Source: Streptomyces abyssomicinicus
GTDB lineage: Bacteria > Actinomycetota > Actinomycetes > Streptomycetales > Streptomycetaceae
Direction: 5' to 3'
Assembly (NCBI RefSeq): GCF_008974245.1
Contig: NZ_BBZI01000006.1
Coordinates: 967,125 to 1,031,124 of the forward strand
Length of the DNA: 64,000 bases
Part shown: positions 28,087 through 36,820 of the stretch, piece after piece
How the letters are laid out: every line of letters starts with the position of its first letter
Position numbering within the stretch: position 1 is the first letter of the stretch
Made by a program: the position numbers and the translations under genes
The notes under the pieces: generated by a model
Told to the model about the DNA's origin: nothing
What the model saw: only the letters and a program-made list of their open reading frames with translations
The model's database searches: none

Positions 28087-29466
28087 TCAGCGCGCGGCGT
28101 CGAGCAGGGCGGCCGCGGTGAAGAGTTCGACGCCGACCGTGACGGCGTACTCGTCGACGTCGAAGTCGCCCTGGTGGAGGTCGCGGACCAGGCGGTCTCC
28201 GGGGGTGCGGACACCGAGGCGGGCCATCGCGCCGGGGACCTCCTCCAGGTACCAGGAGAAGTCCTCGCCGCCGAGGCTTTGCTCGGTCCCCTCCACCGCC
28301 TCCGCGCCGCGGCGGGCCGTCATCGCGTCCCACAGCAGGTCGGTGACGGTGGGGTCGTTGACCACCGGCGGGACACCCCGCACGTAGGTGATCTCCGACT
28401 TGGCGCGGTGCAGGGTGGCGACCTCGTCGACCGCGGCGTGCACCAGGTCGGCCGCCTCCCGCCAGGCGGCCAGGTCCAGGCAGCGGACCGTGCCGGAGAG
28501 CTCGGCGCGCTGCGGGATGACGTTGGGCGCGTGCCCGGACTCGATGCGGCCCCAGGTGACCGAGAGGCCGCTGCGGGCGTCGACCCGGCGGGCCACCACG
28601 GCCGGCACGTCCACCGCGATCCGCGCGGCGGCGGTCACCAGGTCGGTGGTCAGGTGCGGGCGGGCGGTGTGGCCGCCGGGGCCGTCCAGGGCGATCTCCA
28701 GCCGGTCGCAGGCCGAGGTGATCGGGCCGGTGCGCAGGCCGATCCGCCCCGCCTCCACCTTCGGGTCGCAGTGCACCGCGATGATCCGGCCGACGCCCTC
28801 CAGCGCGCCGTCGGCGATCGCGCCGAGCGCCCCGCCGGGCATGACCTCCTCGGCGGGCTGGAAGATCAGCCGCACCGGGCGGGGCAGCCGCCCCTGGCGG
28901 TGCAGCTCGGCGAGGACCAGGCCCGCGCCGAGCACGACGGTGGTGTGCACGTCGTGGCCGCAGGCGTGGGCGCGGTCGGGGACGGTGGACCGGTAGGCGC
29001 AGTCGGTCTTCATGTCCGGGATGGGCAGCGCGTCGATGTCCGCGCGCAGCGCCAGCATGCCGCGCAGCCCCGCCTCGACGGGCGCCGACGTCCCCTCGTA
29101 GGCCGCCGTGTCCCCCTCGACGCCCACGTCACAGATGAGTCCGGTCCCGCTCGCGAGCACCCGCGGCTTCAGGCCGGCCCGCTCCAGGCGCGTCTTGATC
29201 GCCTTGGTGGTGCGGAACTCCTGGTTGCCGAGCTCCGGGTGCATGTGGAGGTCGCGGCGGAACGCGATCAGCTCGGCACGCAGCTCCTCGGGGAGCGTGC
29301 CCGGCAGGGCGGCGCCGGGCAGCGCCGCCTGGGCGGCGGCCACGGCGGCCTCCGCCGCACGGGCGTCCTCGGCGGCCGCGACGGCGGCGCCCGCGACGGC
29401 TGTGGCGGCCTCCTCGGCGGTGTCCGCCGGGTCGGCCTCGGACTCTCTGGACTTCAACTGGTTCAC
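28087..29466 (-). CDS. M20 family metallo-amidohydrolase
   Basis: A 459-residue protein from the GTG at 29466 (VNQLKSRESEADPADT). The N-terminal 70 residues are an Ala/Glu-rich helical stretch not seen in typical family members. The catalytic core follows: RRDLHMHPELGNQEF, DIDALPI, HACGHDVHT (metal ligands), FQPAEEVMPGGA (Glu base/ligand), GGHTARPH of the dimerisation domain and the C-terminal GGEDFSWYL. This is the IAA-amino-acid/hippurate hydrolase (AbgB/HipO) branch, which removes acyl groups from amino acids or peptides. TACCCT 7 nt before the GTG suggests a leaderless transcript. Confidence 0.92.
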   Translation of the reverse strand: MNQLKSRESEADPADTAEEAATAVAGAAVAAAEDARAAEAAVAAAQAALPGAALPGTLPEELRAELIAFRRDLHMHPELGNQEFRTTKAIKTRLERAGLKPRVLASGTGLICDVGVEGDTAAYEGTSAPVEAGLRGMLALRADIDALPIPDMKTDCAYRSTVPDRAHACGHDVHTTVVLGAGLVLAELHRQGRLPRPVRLIFQPAEEVMPGGALGAIADGALEGVGRIIAVHCDPKVEAGRIGLRTGPITSACDRLEIALDGPGGHTARPHLTTDLVTAAARIAVDVPAVVARRVDARSGLSVTWGRIESGHAPNVIPQRAELSGTVRCLDLAAWREAADLVHAAVDEVATLHRAKSEITYVRGVPPVVNDPTVTDLLWDAMTARRGAEAVEGTEQSLGGEDFSWYLEEVPGAMARLGVRTPGDRLVRDLHQGDFDVDEYAVTVGVELFTAAALLDAAR

Positions 29467-29769
29467 CCTCTGCAGGGTAGGGCTGGGGGGTGGTTCTCCG
29501 CCCGGCGATCGGCGAAAAATCAGCCCGCCGGGGGACGAAAATACGGCCGCCCGACGGTTGTGGGACACCTCGCGTGGGTAGACTCCGCGGTTTTCGGGCG
29601 CGTGCCCGGCGACCGTACGGAGCCACCGCGAACCGGGCGTTCCGGCACGGTGGGCCCTGCACCACGGTTACCACGCATGGCCGAAATCACGCCGCCGCCG
29701 TCCGCCCATCGGGACGCACCGGGGCGCCCGCCAGGCGTGCGCGGGGCGGTTCGGGGGACACGCACGGGC
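29467..29769. other. divergent intergenic region, no gene seen
   Basis: About 300 nt between the amidohydrolase and the APC permease. The minus-strand hexamer TACCCT (29479-29474) lies 7 nt before the amidohydrolase GTG. The middle (29510-29600) is relatively AT-rich and should contain the permease promoter; I see no clear operator. Confidence 0.4.
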
Positions 29770-31113
29770 ATGTCGACCGCTTCGCCTCCCCAGCCCCCCG
29801 CGTCCACGGACACCCCGCTGAAGCGGGCCCTGACCACCCCGTTGCTCTACTTCTTCATCCTCGGCGACACCCTCGGCGCGGGCGTCTACGTGCTGGTCGG
29901 CGAGATCGCCGCGGACGCGGGCGGCGCCGTGTGGGCGCCGCTGCTGCTGGCGCTCGGCCTGGCCCTGCTGACCGCGGCCTCCTACGCGGAACTGGCCACC
30001 AAGTACCCGCGCGCCGGGGGCGCCTCGCACTACGCCACCCGGGCGTACGGGCCGTTCGCCGGGTTCGTCACCGGGTTCTGCATGCTGGCCGCGGGGATCG
30101 TCTCGGTGGGCGCGCTGGCGCGCGGCTTCGGCGGCGACTACCTCGCCGAGTTCGTGACGCTGCCGGTGGCGCTGGTCGCCGTGGTGTTCCTGCTGGTGCT
30201 GGCGCTGGTGAACGCCCGGGGCATCCAGGAGTCCACCCGGGCCAACGTGGTCGCCACGGTGATCGAGGTGGGCGGGCTGCTGCTGGTCGTGGGGCTCGGC
30301 GCGTGGCTGCTGCTGCGGGGCGACGGCGACCTGTCCCGGCTCGGCCGGCTGGGGACCCCCGAGCAGGGGGCCGCGGCGGCGCTGCTGAGCGGCGCGGTGC
30401 TGGCGTTCTACTCGTTCGTCGGCTTCGAGACGTCGGTGAACGTGGCGGAGGAGACCCGCGACCCGCGCAGGTCCTACCCGCGGGCGCTGTTCGGCGCGCT
30501 GGCCACGGCGGGGGTGGTGTACCTGCTGGTCGGCGTCGTCGCGTCGGCGTCGGTGCCGACGGAGCGGCTGGCGGGGTCCAGCGGGCCGCTGCTGGAGGTC
30601 GTGCGGGCGGCGGGGGGCGTGCCGGGGTGGCTCTTCGGCGCGATCGCGCTGGTGGCGGTGGCCAACGGGGCGCTGCTCACCGGGATCATGTCGTCCCGCC
30701 TCGCCTACGGGATGGCGCGGGACGGCCTGCTGCCGCCGGTGCTGGCGCGGGTGCTGCCGGTGCGGCGGACGCCGTGGGCGGCCATCGCGGCGACGACGGT
30801 GCTGTCGATGCTCCTCGCGGTGACCGGCAGCGTGGCGACGCTGGCCTCCACGCTGGTGCTGCTGCTCCTGGTCGTCTTCCTCGTGGTCAACACGGCGGTG
30901 CTGGTGCTGCGGCGGAACGACCCCCGCGGGGAGTCGGCGGTGGGCCACTTCCGGGCGCCGGCGGCGGTGCCGGTGCTGGGCGCCGCCTCCTGCGTGGTGC
31001 TCGCCACGCAGGTCGAGGGCGAGGTGTGGGCGCGGGGCGGGGTGGTCCTCACGGCCGGCGCGGTGCTCGCGGCGTTCGCGGCACTCCGCAACCGCCGACG
31101 CGCCACCGCCTGA
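29770..31113 (+). CDS. APC family amino acid permease
   Basis: A 447-residue protein with 12 predicted membrane helices from the ATG at 29770. The family hallmark of helix 1 is FFILGDTLGAGVYVLVGEIA (unwound G-x-G), with ELATKYPRAGGASHYATRAYG (helix 3 region) and SFVGFETSVNVAEETRDPRRSYP (helix 6 and the loop after it), which place it with the cationic amino acid/YfnA-like APC transporters. Substrate not assignable. It is divergent from the M20 amidohydrolase, which would release amino acids, so joint use in amino acid salvage is possible. Confidence 0.92.
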   Translation: MSTASPPQPPASTDTPLKRALTTPLLYFFILGDTLGAGVYVLVGEIAADAGGAVWAPLLLALGLALLTAASYAELATKYPRAGGASHYATRAYGPFAGFVTGFCMLAAGIVSVGALARGFGGDYLAEFVTLPVALVAVVFLLVLALVNARGIQESTRANVVATVIEVGGLLLVVGLGAWLLLRGDGDLSRLGRLGTPEQGAAAALLSGAVLAFYSFVGFETSVNVAEETRDPRRSYPRALFGALATAGVVYLLVGVVASASVPTERLAGSSGPLLEVVRAAGGVPGWLFGAIALVAVANGALLTGIMSSRLAYGMARDGLLPPVLARVLPVRRTPWAAIAATTVLSMLLAVTGSVATLASTLVLLLLVVFLVVNTAVLVLRRNDPRGESAVGHFRAPAAVPVLGAASCVVLATQVEGEVWARGGVVLTAGAVLAAFAALRNRRRATA

Positions 31114-31163
31114 CCCCGCCCGCGCGGTGTGCCCCGCACAGGGCGCGTGACGGCACGGCCCCC

Positions 31164-31390
31164 GGCACCGGCGGCTTCCGCCCGCCCGGAGACAGCGGGC
31201 CGGCGCAACGCGCCCCGCAAGGGGCGCGGGAACTGCGCGAACCCCGGCCGCGAACCCACCGCACCCGGCGACCCACGGCGTCGGCGCCGGCGGTTTCCGA
31301 CAGCCCGGACACAGCCGGCCCGCACGACACGCCCCGCAAGGGGCGCGGGGAACTGCGCGAACCCCGGCCGCGGACGGGGCGTCCGTGGCG
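31164..31390. repeat. two direct copies of a 119-bp intergenic repeat
   Basis: Copy 1 begins at 31164 and copy 2 at 31283. The best-conserved part is a hairpin GCCCCGCAAGGGGC followed by GCGGG(G)AACTGCGCGA and ACCCCGGCCGCG, at 31212-31252 and 31331-31372. The hairpin-plus-AACTGCGCGA core resembles a short intergenic element dispersed in many Streptomyces genomes, as I recall. It lies between convergent genes and may also terminate transcription. Confidence 0.75.
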
Positions 31391-31417
31391 CGGGGCGGAG
31401 CCCCGGTGTCGGCAAGG

Positions 31418-32440
31418 TCAGGCGGCTGCCGCGGTGGTGGTGATGGCGGTGAGGAAGCGCTGGGCGCCGGGCGCGGTGCGGGGGGTCAGCCACGTGGGGT
31501 CTATGGGGCAGGACGTGACGCGGGCCCCCGTCCCCGCCAGCGTCGGCGGCAGGGTGTGCAGCACGGTGGAGGGGAAGCTCAGGACGGTGCGGGCGATGGG
31601 CCCGCGGCGGGCGATCAGCTCCAGCGGAAGGTCGGGCCGCACCACCCCGAGCCCCGTCTCCACCGCCAGCCGGTGGAGTTTCTCCGCGCTCTCCCGCCGG
31701 TGCGCGAAGTACCGCCGCACCCCGTGCTCCTGGGCCAGCCGCCCCACCGCCGCCAGATAGGCGTCCGCGTCCACCACCCCCGTCTCCACCAGCGACGTGC
31801 CCACCAGGTCGGCCCCCTCGGTGACCGTCGGCGGCCCGAAGGAGGCGCGGGTCCACGCGAAGTCGTTCACGGTGACCACGGCCTCCTCGGGCACCTCCGC
31901 CAGCGGCATGGCGGTGAAGATCTCCACCCTCCGCCGCTCCCCCGGCGTCAGCCGCCGCCGCGCGAACCGCGAGACCGGCGCGAGCGCGAGGTCCCGGGGC
32001 GAGGGCCGCGCCCCCCGCCGGTGCCACCGCACCAGCGGCTCACGGCGGACCACCTGCGCGGTGAACTCCATCGTGGCGGTGCCGTCGTCGACGACCACCA
32101 GGTCCCGGGCGGGGGTGATGGTCAGCAGCAGCTGCACGTACCGGGAGAACGGGTCCCCCACCACGATCCGCTCGGCCCGCCGCAGCACGCCGGCCAGCCC
32201 GCCCACGGTCCTGAAGGGGGCCGACGCGCCGCCCCGGGCCTCCTCCCAGCGGATCTCGTGCCCTTCCCGCCGGGCCAGCTCCGACATCCGCCGGAGCTGG
32301 CCCCGGCTCATCGGGTCGGTCGGCGACAGCACGACGAAGGTGATCCTCGGCTCCTCGGCCTGCGCCGCCCATTCCAGGGCGTTGAGCAGCTGAACGGGGC
32401 TCTCGACGAAGGCGAGCGTGCGCGGGCTCATGGTGCTCAT
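31418..32440 (-). CDS. putative glycosyltransferase of the nonulosonic-acid cluster
   Basis: A 340-residue protein. SPVQLLNALEWA at the N-terminus, SPTDPMSRGQLRRM, ERIVVGDPFSRYVQLLLT and VVVDDGTATMEF resemble GT52/polysialyltransferase-type enzymes: in these families the VVVDDG and the FPSTVLHTL segments near the C-terminus lie at the nucleotide-sugar site. It has no signal peptide. It is the last gene of the operon DUF6716-neuA-neuB and follows neuB by 91 nt, so it probably transfers or polymerises the CMP-activated sugar made by those genes. The exact donor and acceptor are unknown. Confidence 0.75.
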   Translation of the reverse strand: MSTMSPRTLAFVESPVQLLNALEWAAQAEEPRITFVVLSPTDPMSRGQLRRMSELARREGHEIRWEEARGGASAPFRTVGGLAGVLRRAERIVVGDPFSRYVQLLLTITPARDLVVVDDGTATMEFTAQVVRREPLVRWHRRGARPSPRDLALAPVSRFARRRLTPGERRRVEIFTAMPLAEVPEEAVVTVNDFAWTRASFGPPTVTEGADLVGTSLVETGVVDADAYLAAVGRLAQEHGVRRYFAHRRESAEKLHRLAVETGLGVVRPDLPLELIARRGPIARTVLSFPSTVLHTLPPTLAGTGARVTSCPIDPTWLTPRTAPGAQRFLTAITTTAAAA

Positions 32441-32531
32441 GGGCGTTCCGCCGTCCTGTCGCTGGAGGTGGGGGTGGGGTGTCGGTGGTGACGGTGGTGA
32501 GGCAGGGGAGGCAGGTGCCGAAGGCCCGTGG

Positions 32532-33470
32532 TCAGACCGCGGCCGGGTGCTGCGTGCCCGCCTCGGCGACCACGCCGGGGACCCGGCGCAGCTTCTTCAT
32601 CGGGCCGAGCTCCGACTCGTAGACCTTCTTGACGCCGTCCCCCAGGGACGCCTCGATGGTGCGGATGTCGCGGACCAGGCGGACCAGGCCCTGCGGCTCG
32701 ACCGAGGCGGCCTGGTCGGAGCCCCACATGGCGCGGTCCAGGGTGATGTGGCGCTCGACGAAGACGGCGCCGAGGGCGACCGCGGCGAGGGTGGTCTGCA
32801 GGCCGGTCTCGTGGCCGGAGTAGCCGATCGGCACGTTGGGGTACTCCTGCTGCAGGGTGTTGATCACCCGCAGGTTGAGCTCCTCGGCCTTGGCCGGGTA
32901 GGTCGACGTGGCGTGGCAGAGCACGATGTTCTCGGAGCCGAGGACCTCGACCGCGTGGCGGATCTGCTGCGGCGTCGACATGCCGGTGGAGAGGATGACG
33001 GAGCGGCCGGTGGCGCGCAGGGCGCGCAGCAGCTCGTCGTCGGTGAGGGAGGCGGAGGCCACCTTGTGGGCGGGGAGGTCGAACTTCTCCAGGAAGGCGA
33101 CGGCCTCGGTGTCCCAGGGGGAGGCGAACCAGTGGATGCCGCGCTCCTCGCAGTGCTCGTCGATGGCGCGGTACTCGTCCTCGCCGAACTCGACGCGGTG
33201 GCGGTAGTCGATGTACGTCATCCGGCCCCAGGGGGTGTCCCGCTCGATGTCCCACTGGTCGCGGGGGGTGCAGATCTCCGGGGTGCGCTTCTGGAACTTG
33301 ACGGCGTCGCAGCCGGCCTCGACGGCGGCGTCGATGAGCTTGATGGCGTTGTCGAGGTCGCCGTTGTGGTTGATGCCGATCTCACCGGTGACGTAGACCG
33401 GCCGGCCGGGGCCGACGAGACGCGAACCGAACGCGCGCAGACGGGAGTTGGTGCTTGTGATCGTGGACAT
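32532..33470 (-). CDS. neuB: NeuB-type nonulosonic acid (sialic/Kdn-like) synthase
   Basis: 312 residues from the ATG at 33470, which has AAGGAAG 8 nt upstream. NeuB family: YVTGEIGINHNGDLDNAIKLIDAA (TIM-barrel start), DAVKFQKRTPEI, IHWFASPWDTEAV, PAHKVASASLTDDELLRALR, LSTGMSTPQQIR, LCHATSTYPA, GYSGHETGLQTTLAAVALGAVFVERHIT-type segment and DQAASVEPQGL. The enzyme condenses phosphoenolpyruvate with a hexosamine or hexose to a nine-carbon acid. It ends without the C-terminal antifreeze-like (SAF) domain of bacterial NeuB, being about 30 residues shorter than those. The reading frame is open without a stop from neuA into neuB. Confidence 0.93.
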   Translation of the reverse strand: MSTITSTNSRLRAFGSRLVGPGRPVYVTGEIGINHNGDLDNAIKLIDAAVEAGCDAVKFQKRTPEICTPRDQWDIERDTPWGRMTYIDYRHRVEFGEDEYRAIDEHCEERGIHWFASPWDTEAVAFLEKFDLPAHKVASASLTDDELLRALRATGRSVILSTGMSTPQQIRHAVEVLGSENIVLCHATSTYPAKAEELNLRVINTLQQEYPNVPIGYSGHETGLQTTLAAVALGAVFVERHITLDRAMWGSDQAASVEPQGLVRLVRDIRTIEASLGDGVKKVYESELGPMKKLRRVPGVVAEAGTQHPAAV

Positions 33471-34292
33471 GAGGGGGGTCTTCCTTACGTGATCGGTACG
33501 TCGTTCTCGGTCGGTACGGGGGTCGCGGACGGCCTCGCCGCGCCCGCCGGCCTCGGCGGCCGGGTCGAGCAGGGGCGCCAGGGCCCGGGCGCGGGCGAGG
33601 TCGTGCGGGTCGTCGATCTCCAGCACGCGGGCCGGGTCCGTGCGGACCAGGTCGGTGCGGCCGAAGAAGCGGTGCCGGCGGGCGCGGAATCCCGCCGCGT
33701 CCATGGCGTAGGCGGCGCCGGTCTCCAGGAGGTCCTGGGGACGGTCCTGGCGGCGCGGCCGGGAGGACTTGTCGTGGTTCACGCCGTGGCCCCCGTCCCC
33801 CGCGGCGCCCTCGCGCCAGACGAAGCCGTGGAACGGGGCGACGGTGACCGCGGTGTCGGCGCCGTCCTCGGCGACCGCGGCGGCGACGCCGTCGACGTCC
33901 GCGGAGGTGAGGAACGGGCTGGTGCACTGGACGAGGAGGACGACGTCGACCGGTGAGCCGGTCAGCGCCTCGTGGGCGTCCAGGGCGTGCAGGACGGCGG
34001 ACTCGGAGGTGGCGGTGTCCCCGGCGATGGCGGCGGGGCGCAGGACCGCCTCCGCCCCCGCGGACCGGGCCGCGGCGGCGATCGCCGGGTCGTCGGTGGA
34101 GACCGCCACGTCGGTGACCAGGCGGGCGGCCAGGCAGGCACGGACCGCGCGGACGACCAGCGGGACGCCGGCCACCGGCGTGAGGTTCTTGCCGGGAACC
34201 CCCTTGGAGCCGCCCCGGGCGGGGATCACCGCGAGGACGCGGCGGTCCCCGGCGGCCGGCACGGCAGCCGGCGCGGGCGCGGTGGCCGTCAC
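33471..34292 (-). CDS. neuA: NeuA-type CMP-nonulosonic acid synthetase, frame continuous with neuB
   Basis: Starts with GTG at 34292, overlapping the stop of the upstream glycosyltransferase gene (GTGA). Residues 20-40 hold the nucleotide-binding motif VLAVIPARGGSKGVPGKNL, then VAVSTDDPAIAAAA, LLVQCTSPFL and the ETGAAYAMDAAGF segment, all typical of cytidylyltransferases that activate sialic acid or Kdn with CTP. No stop codon occurs before the neuB ATG: after the natural domain end (about residue 245) the frame runs through a basic, non-conserved stretch into NeuB, so a 586-residue fusion (32532-34292) is possible. The +1 frame ends in TAA at 33487-33485, directly at the neuB ribosome-binding site, so a one-base difference would restore two separate genes. 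Confidence 0.85.
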
Positions 34293-35638
34293 AGTTCCCC
34301 CAGGCGTCGGATCAGCGGGGCCACTCGCTGCACCCCGTGCCGGTAGGCGCCGCGGGCGGTCTCCCGGACCGCCCGGCGCAGCGGGCCGGGGGCGCGGTCG
34401 CCGGCGGGCGCGCCGGGCAGCGGGGCGCCGTCGGGCGCCAGGTGGTGGCGGGCGAGGACGCCGGGCAGGTAGCCGCCCGCCGTGCGGAGCGTGTAGTACG
34501 GGTCGAGCGGCGGCAGGCCGGGCGACTCCAGCAGCACGGCCAGGCGGTCGCGGGCCGCGTCGAAGGCGTGCGCGTACCCGCCGTCGGCGGCCACGCCCTG
34601 CCGGGCCAGCCACTGCTCGTCGGGGACCGGCAGGCGTCCGGCGTCCAGGTCGTCGAAGGACGCGAGGACGCCCGAGCCGGTGAAGTGGTGGTTGCCGAGC
34701 GCCTCGCGCACCCCGAGGTCGGTGAGGACCGCGGTGGGGATGCGGCGGTGCAGGGACTCCAGGGCTGCGGTGGAGGAGACCGTGACCAGCAGGTCGGTGC
34801 GGTCCAGCACCTCGCCCATGTGGCCGTACACCAGGCGGAGGTTGGCCGGCGGTTCCAGGCCCCGCACCAGCTTCTGGTAGGGCAGTTCCTCGATGTGGGT
34901 GGTCTGCTCCCCGGGCCGCGAGCGGAGCTTGAGGAGCACCTCCCGCTCGGGGTGCCGGCGGGCGTGGCGCACCAGACGCTCCAGCAGGTACGTCCGGTCC
35001 TTGCGGGACTCCGGCACGGAGGGCTGCGCGGCGAACACCACGGTGTACGGCCGGTCCTCGCCGCCGCCCCGGTACGGCTCGCCGCCCAGGAAGGGCAGCG
35101 CCACCTCGGTGACCGGTCCGGCGTCCGCGCCCACGCCCTCGTAGACGGCGCGGAAACGGTCGGCGTCCTGGCGGGAGTTGGCCAGCACCAGGTCGGCCCC
35201 GTGGCGCAGCAGCAGGCCGTCCGTGAGCTTCTCGTAGACAATCCCGACGTAACCGGTGACCACCACCGGCCGCCGCCCGCCGCTCCGGGCCCCCCACGCG
35301 TGGCGCAGGCCGTGCAGCATCGCCTGCACGCCGCCGCCCACCAGGGCGAGCAGCACGACGTCGAACGGCTCGTCGGCGGCCTCGCGGAGGAACTCGACGG
35401 CGCTCACCTCGCGCAGTGAGTCCGACCCGGCGCCGACCTCGGCGAGCTGGCGGGGCGTGGGGGTGGCGCGGCCGCGCAGGAGGCGGCCCTCGACGCGGAC
35501 CTCCCGGCCGGCGGGCGCCAGCCGCCGTGCGGTGAGCGCACCCCATTTCCACCGGGTGTCGGAGTCCGCGACGACGGCGACCCTCAGGGCCGCGGGCGCC
35601 GGGCCCCTCGTTTCTGATTCCGTGGTACTTGCTGGCAC
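34289..35638 (-). CDS. DUF6716-type putative glycosyltransferase
   Basis: A 449-residue protein from the GTG at 35638. ALRVAVVADSDTRWKWGALTARRL opens a GT-B-like N-domain; later YVGIVYEKLTDGLLLRHGADLVLANS, VVFAAQPSVPESRKDRTYLLERLVRHARR and LLVTVSSTAALESLHRRIPTAVL resemble the C-domain of CDP-glycerol/polysialic-type transferases. It has no membrane segment. First gene of the operon with neuA, neuB and the glycosyltransferase at 31418. TAGCGT lies exactly 7 nt before the GTG, suggesting a leaderless mRNA, and the divergent GT2 gene has the same arrangement. The polymer it helps to make is inferred to be a wall nonulosonate. Confidence 0.8.
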   Translation of the reverse strand: MPASTTESETRGPAPAALRVAVVADSDTRWKWGALTARRLAPAGREVRVEGRLLRGRATPTPRQLAEVGAGSDSLREVSAVEFLREAADEPFDVVLLALVGGGVQAMLHGLRHAWGARSGGRRPVVVTGYVGIVYEKLTDGLLLRHGADLVLANSRQDADRFRAVYEGVGADAGPVTEVALPFLGGEPYRGGGEDRPYTVVFAAQPSVPESRKDRTYLLERLVRHARRHPEREVLLKLRSRPGEQTTHIEELPYQKLVRGLEPPANLRLVYGHMGEVLDRTDLLVTVSSTAALESLHRRIPTAVLTDLGVREALGNHHFTGSGVLASFDDLDAGRLPVPDEQWLARQGVAADGGYAHAFDAARDRLAVLLESPGLPPLDPYYTLRTAGGYLPGVLARHHLAPDGAPLPGAPAGDRAPGPLRRAVRETARGAYRHGVQRVAPLIRRLGEL

Positions 35639-35836
35639 ACCCGGAACGCTAGGAAGCCATTCCGAGGGGCGGCCCAACCGCACTCCAACAAAGGGTGAAC
35701 AGAAGGCCGCCGAGAAACCAATCGGCCGGTGGGAGGCGTTCGGGAAAACGCGGTTCACATGTTTTCCGGTCCCTGTTCACCCGCAGTCCACCGAGGGATA
35801 AGAATCCGTGCCGGGCGAGCGCCTAGCGTCGAACGC
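35639..35836. promoter_or_regulatory. divergent promoter region of the nonulosonic-acid cluster
   Basis: Mirror-image promoters: TAGCGT on the minus strand 7 nt before the GTG at 35638, and TAGCGT on the plus strand (35824-35829) 7 nt before the GTG at 35837. Identical -10 boxes suggest joint control of both operons. The 185 nt between are AT-richer than the genes. Confidence 0.6.
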
Positions 35837-36820
35837 GTGGTCAAGCTCTCCGTGATCGTCCCCTTCTACAACGTGCGGCAGTACGCGCCCGACACCCTGA
35901 GGAGCCTTGAGGCCAACGCACGACCCGACGTCGAGTTCCTTCTGGTCGACGACTGCTCGACCGACGACACCACCGCCCTGCTCGAGAGGGCGGAGCGCGG
36001 ACTGCCGGGCGCGCGGCTGCTGCGGCACGAGCGCAACCGGGGCATCGCCGCCGCCCGCAACACCGGCCTCACGGCCGCGCGGGGGCGCTACGTGACCTTC
36101 CTGGACGGGGACGACTGGCTCGCCCCCGGCCACTACGGGCGGCTGATCGCGGCCATGGACGACCTGGGGTGCGACTTCGTCCGCACCGACCACGTCCGCT
36201 CCACCGGCCGCGAGCGGGTGGTCCAGCGGGTGCCGCACGGGCGGCGCAACGCCGTGATGAGCCCGCGCGAGGCGATCCTGCCGGCGGAACGCTCGACCTC
36301 CGTCGACTACCCGTTCGTCTGGGCCGACGTCTACCACCGCCGTCTCGACGACGACCGGGGCCTGCTCCGCTTCACCGAGGGCCTGCACACCTGCGAGGAC
36401 CGGCTGTGGACCTGGCGGCTGCACCGGGAGGCCGAGTCGTTCGCCGTGGTGAACCTGTACGGCGTCTTCTACCGCCGGGGAGTGGCCTCGTCGCTCACCC
36501 GGATCGGTGACGAAAGGCAATTGGATTTCCTGCGCGCATTCGACCTGGTAATGGCGGAGACCGCCGAGGACCGGGACGGCGAAGAACTCCTGCCGAAGGT
36601 GGTGCGCACCTATTGCGCGATGATGTGCCACCACCTGTCCGCGGACGCGGAAGGCAGATATCAGCCGTCGGTCGGCCGGAAACTCCGCACGCTGACCGCC
36701 GCCGCGCTGCGCCGGATGCCGCAGGAGGTGCTGGAGCGGACCCTGGACACGATGGACGTGGAACGCGCCACCCGGCTGCGCCGCCTGCGCCGCCGCCCGG
36801 CTGTGGGAGCCGCCGCGTGA
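35837..36820 (+). CDS. family 2 glycosyltransferase
   Basis: A 327-residue GT-A enzyme: LSVIVPFYNVRQYAPDTLRSL at the N-terminus, FLLVDDCSTDDT, ERNRGIAAARNTGLTAARG and the metal-binding FLDGDDWL (DxD-like). The C-terminal half has CEDRLWTWRLH (the ED acid motif). It has no membrane helices. Leaderless-type start (TAGCGT + 7 nt + GTG). The last codons overlap the GTG of the next gene (GTGA). Codon use around 36510-36680 is less GC-biased than elsewhere in the gene. It probably adds a linker or side sugar of the nonulosonate polymer. Confidence 0.9.
   Translation: MVKLSVIVPFYNVRQYAPDTLRSLEANARPDVEFLLVDDCSTDDTTALLERAERGLPGARLLRHERNRGIAAARNTGLTAARGRYVTFLDGDDWLAPGHYGRLIAAMDDLGCDFVRTDHVRSTGRERVVQRVPHGRRNAVMSPREAILPAERSTSVDYPFVWADVYHRRLDDDRGLLRFTEGLHTCEDRLWTWRLHREAESFAVVNLYGVFYRRGVASSLTRIGDERQLDFLRAFDLVMAETAEDRDGEELLPKVVRTYCAMMCHHLSADAEGRYQPSVGRKLRTLTAAALRRMPQEVLERTLDTMDVERATRLRRLRRRPAVGAAA

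Noticed and set aside
34293..35552. Extension of the NeuA frame upstream of 34292.
   Set aside because: The upstream part is antisense-style sequence within the DUF6716 gene; the GTG at 34292 overlaps that gene's stop and begins the recognisable cytidylyltransferase.
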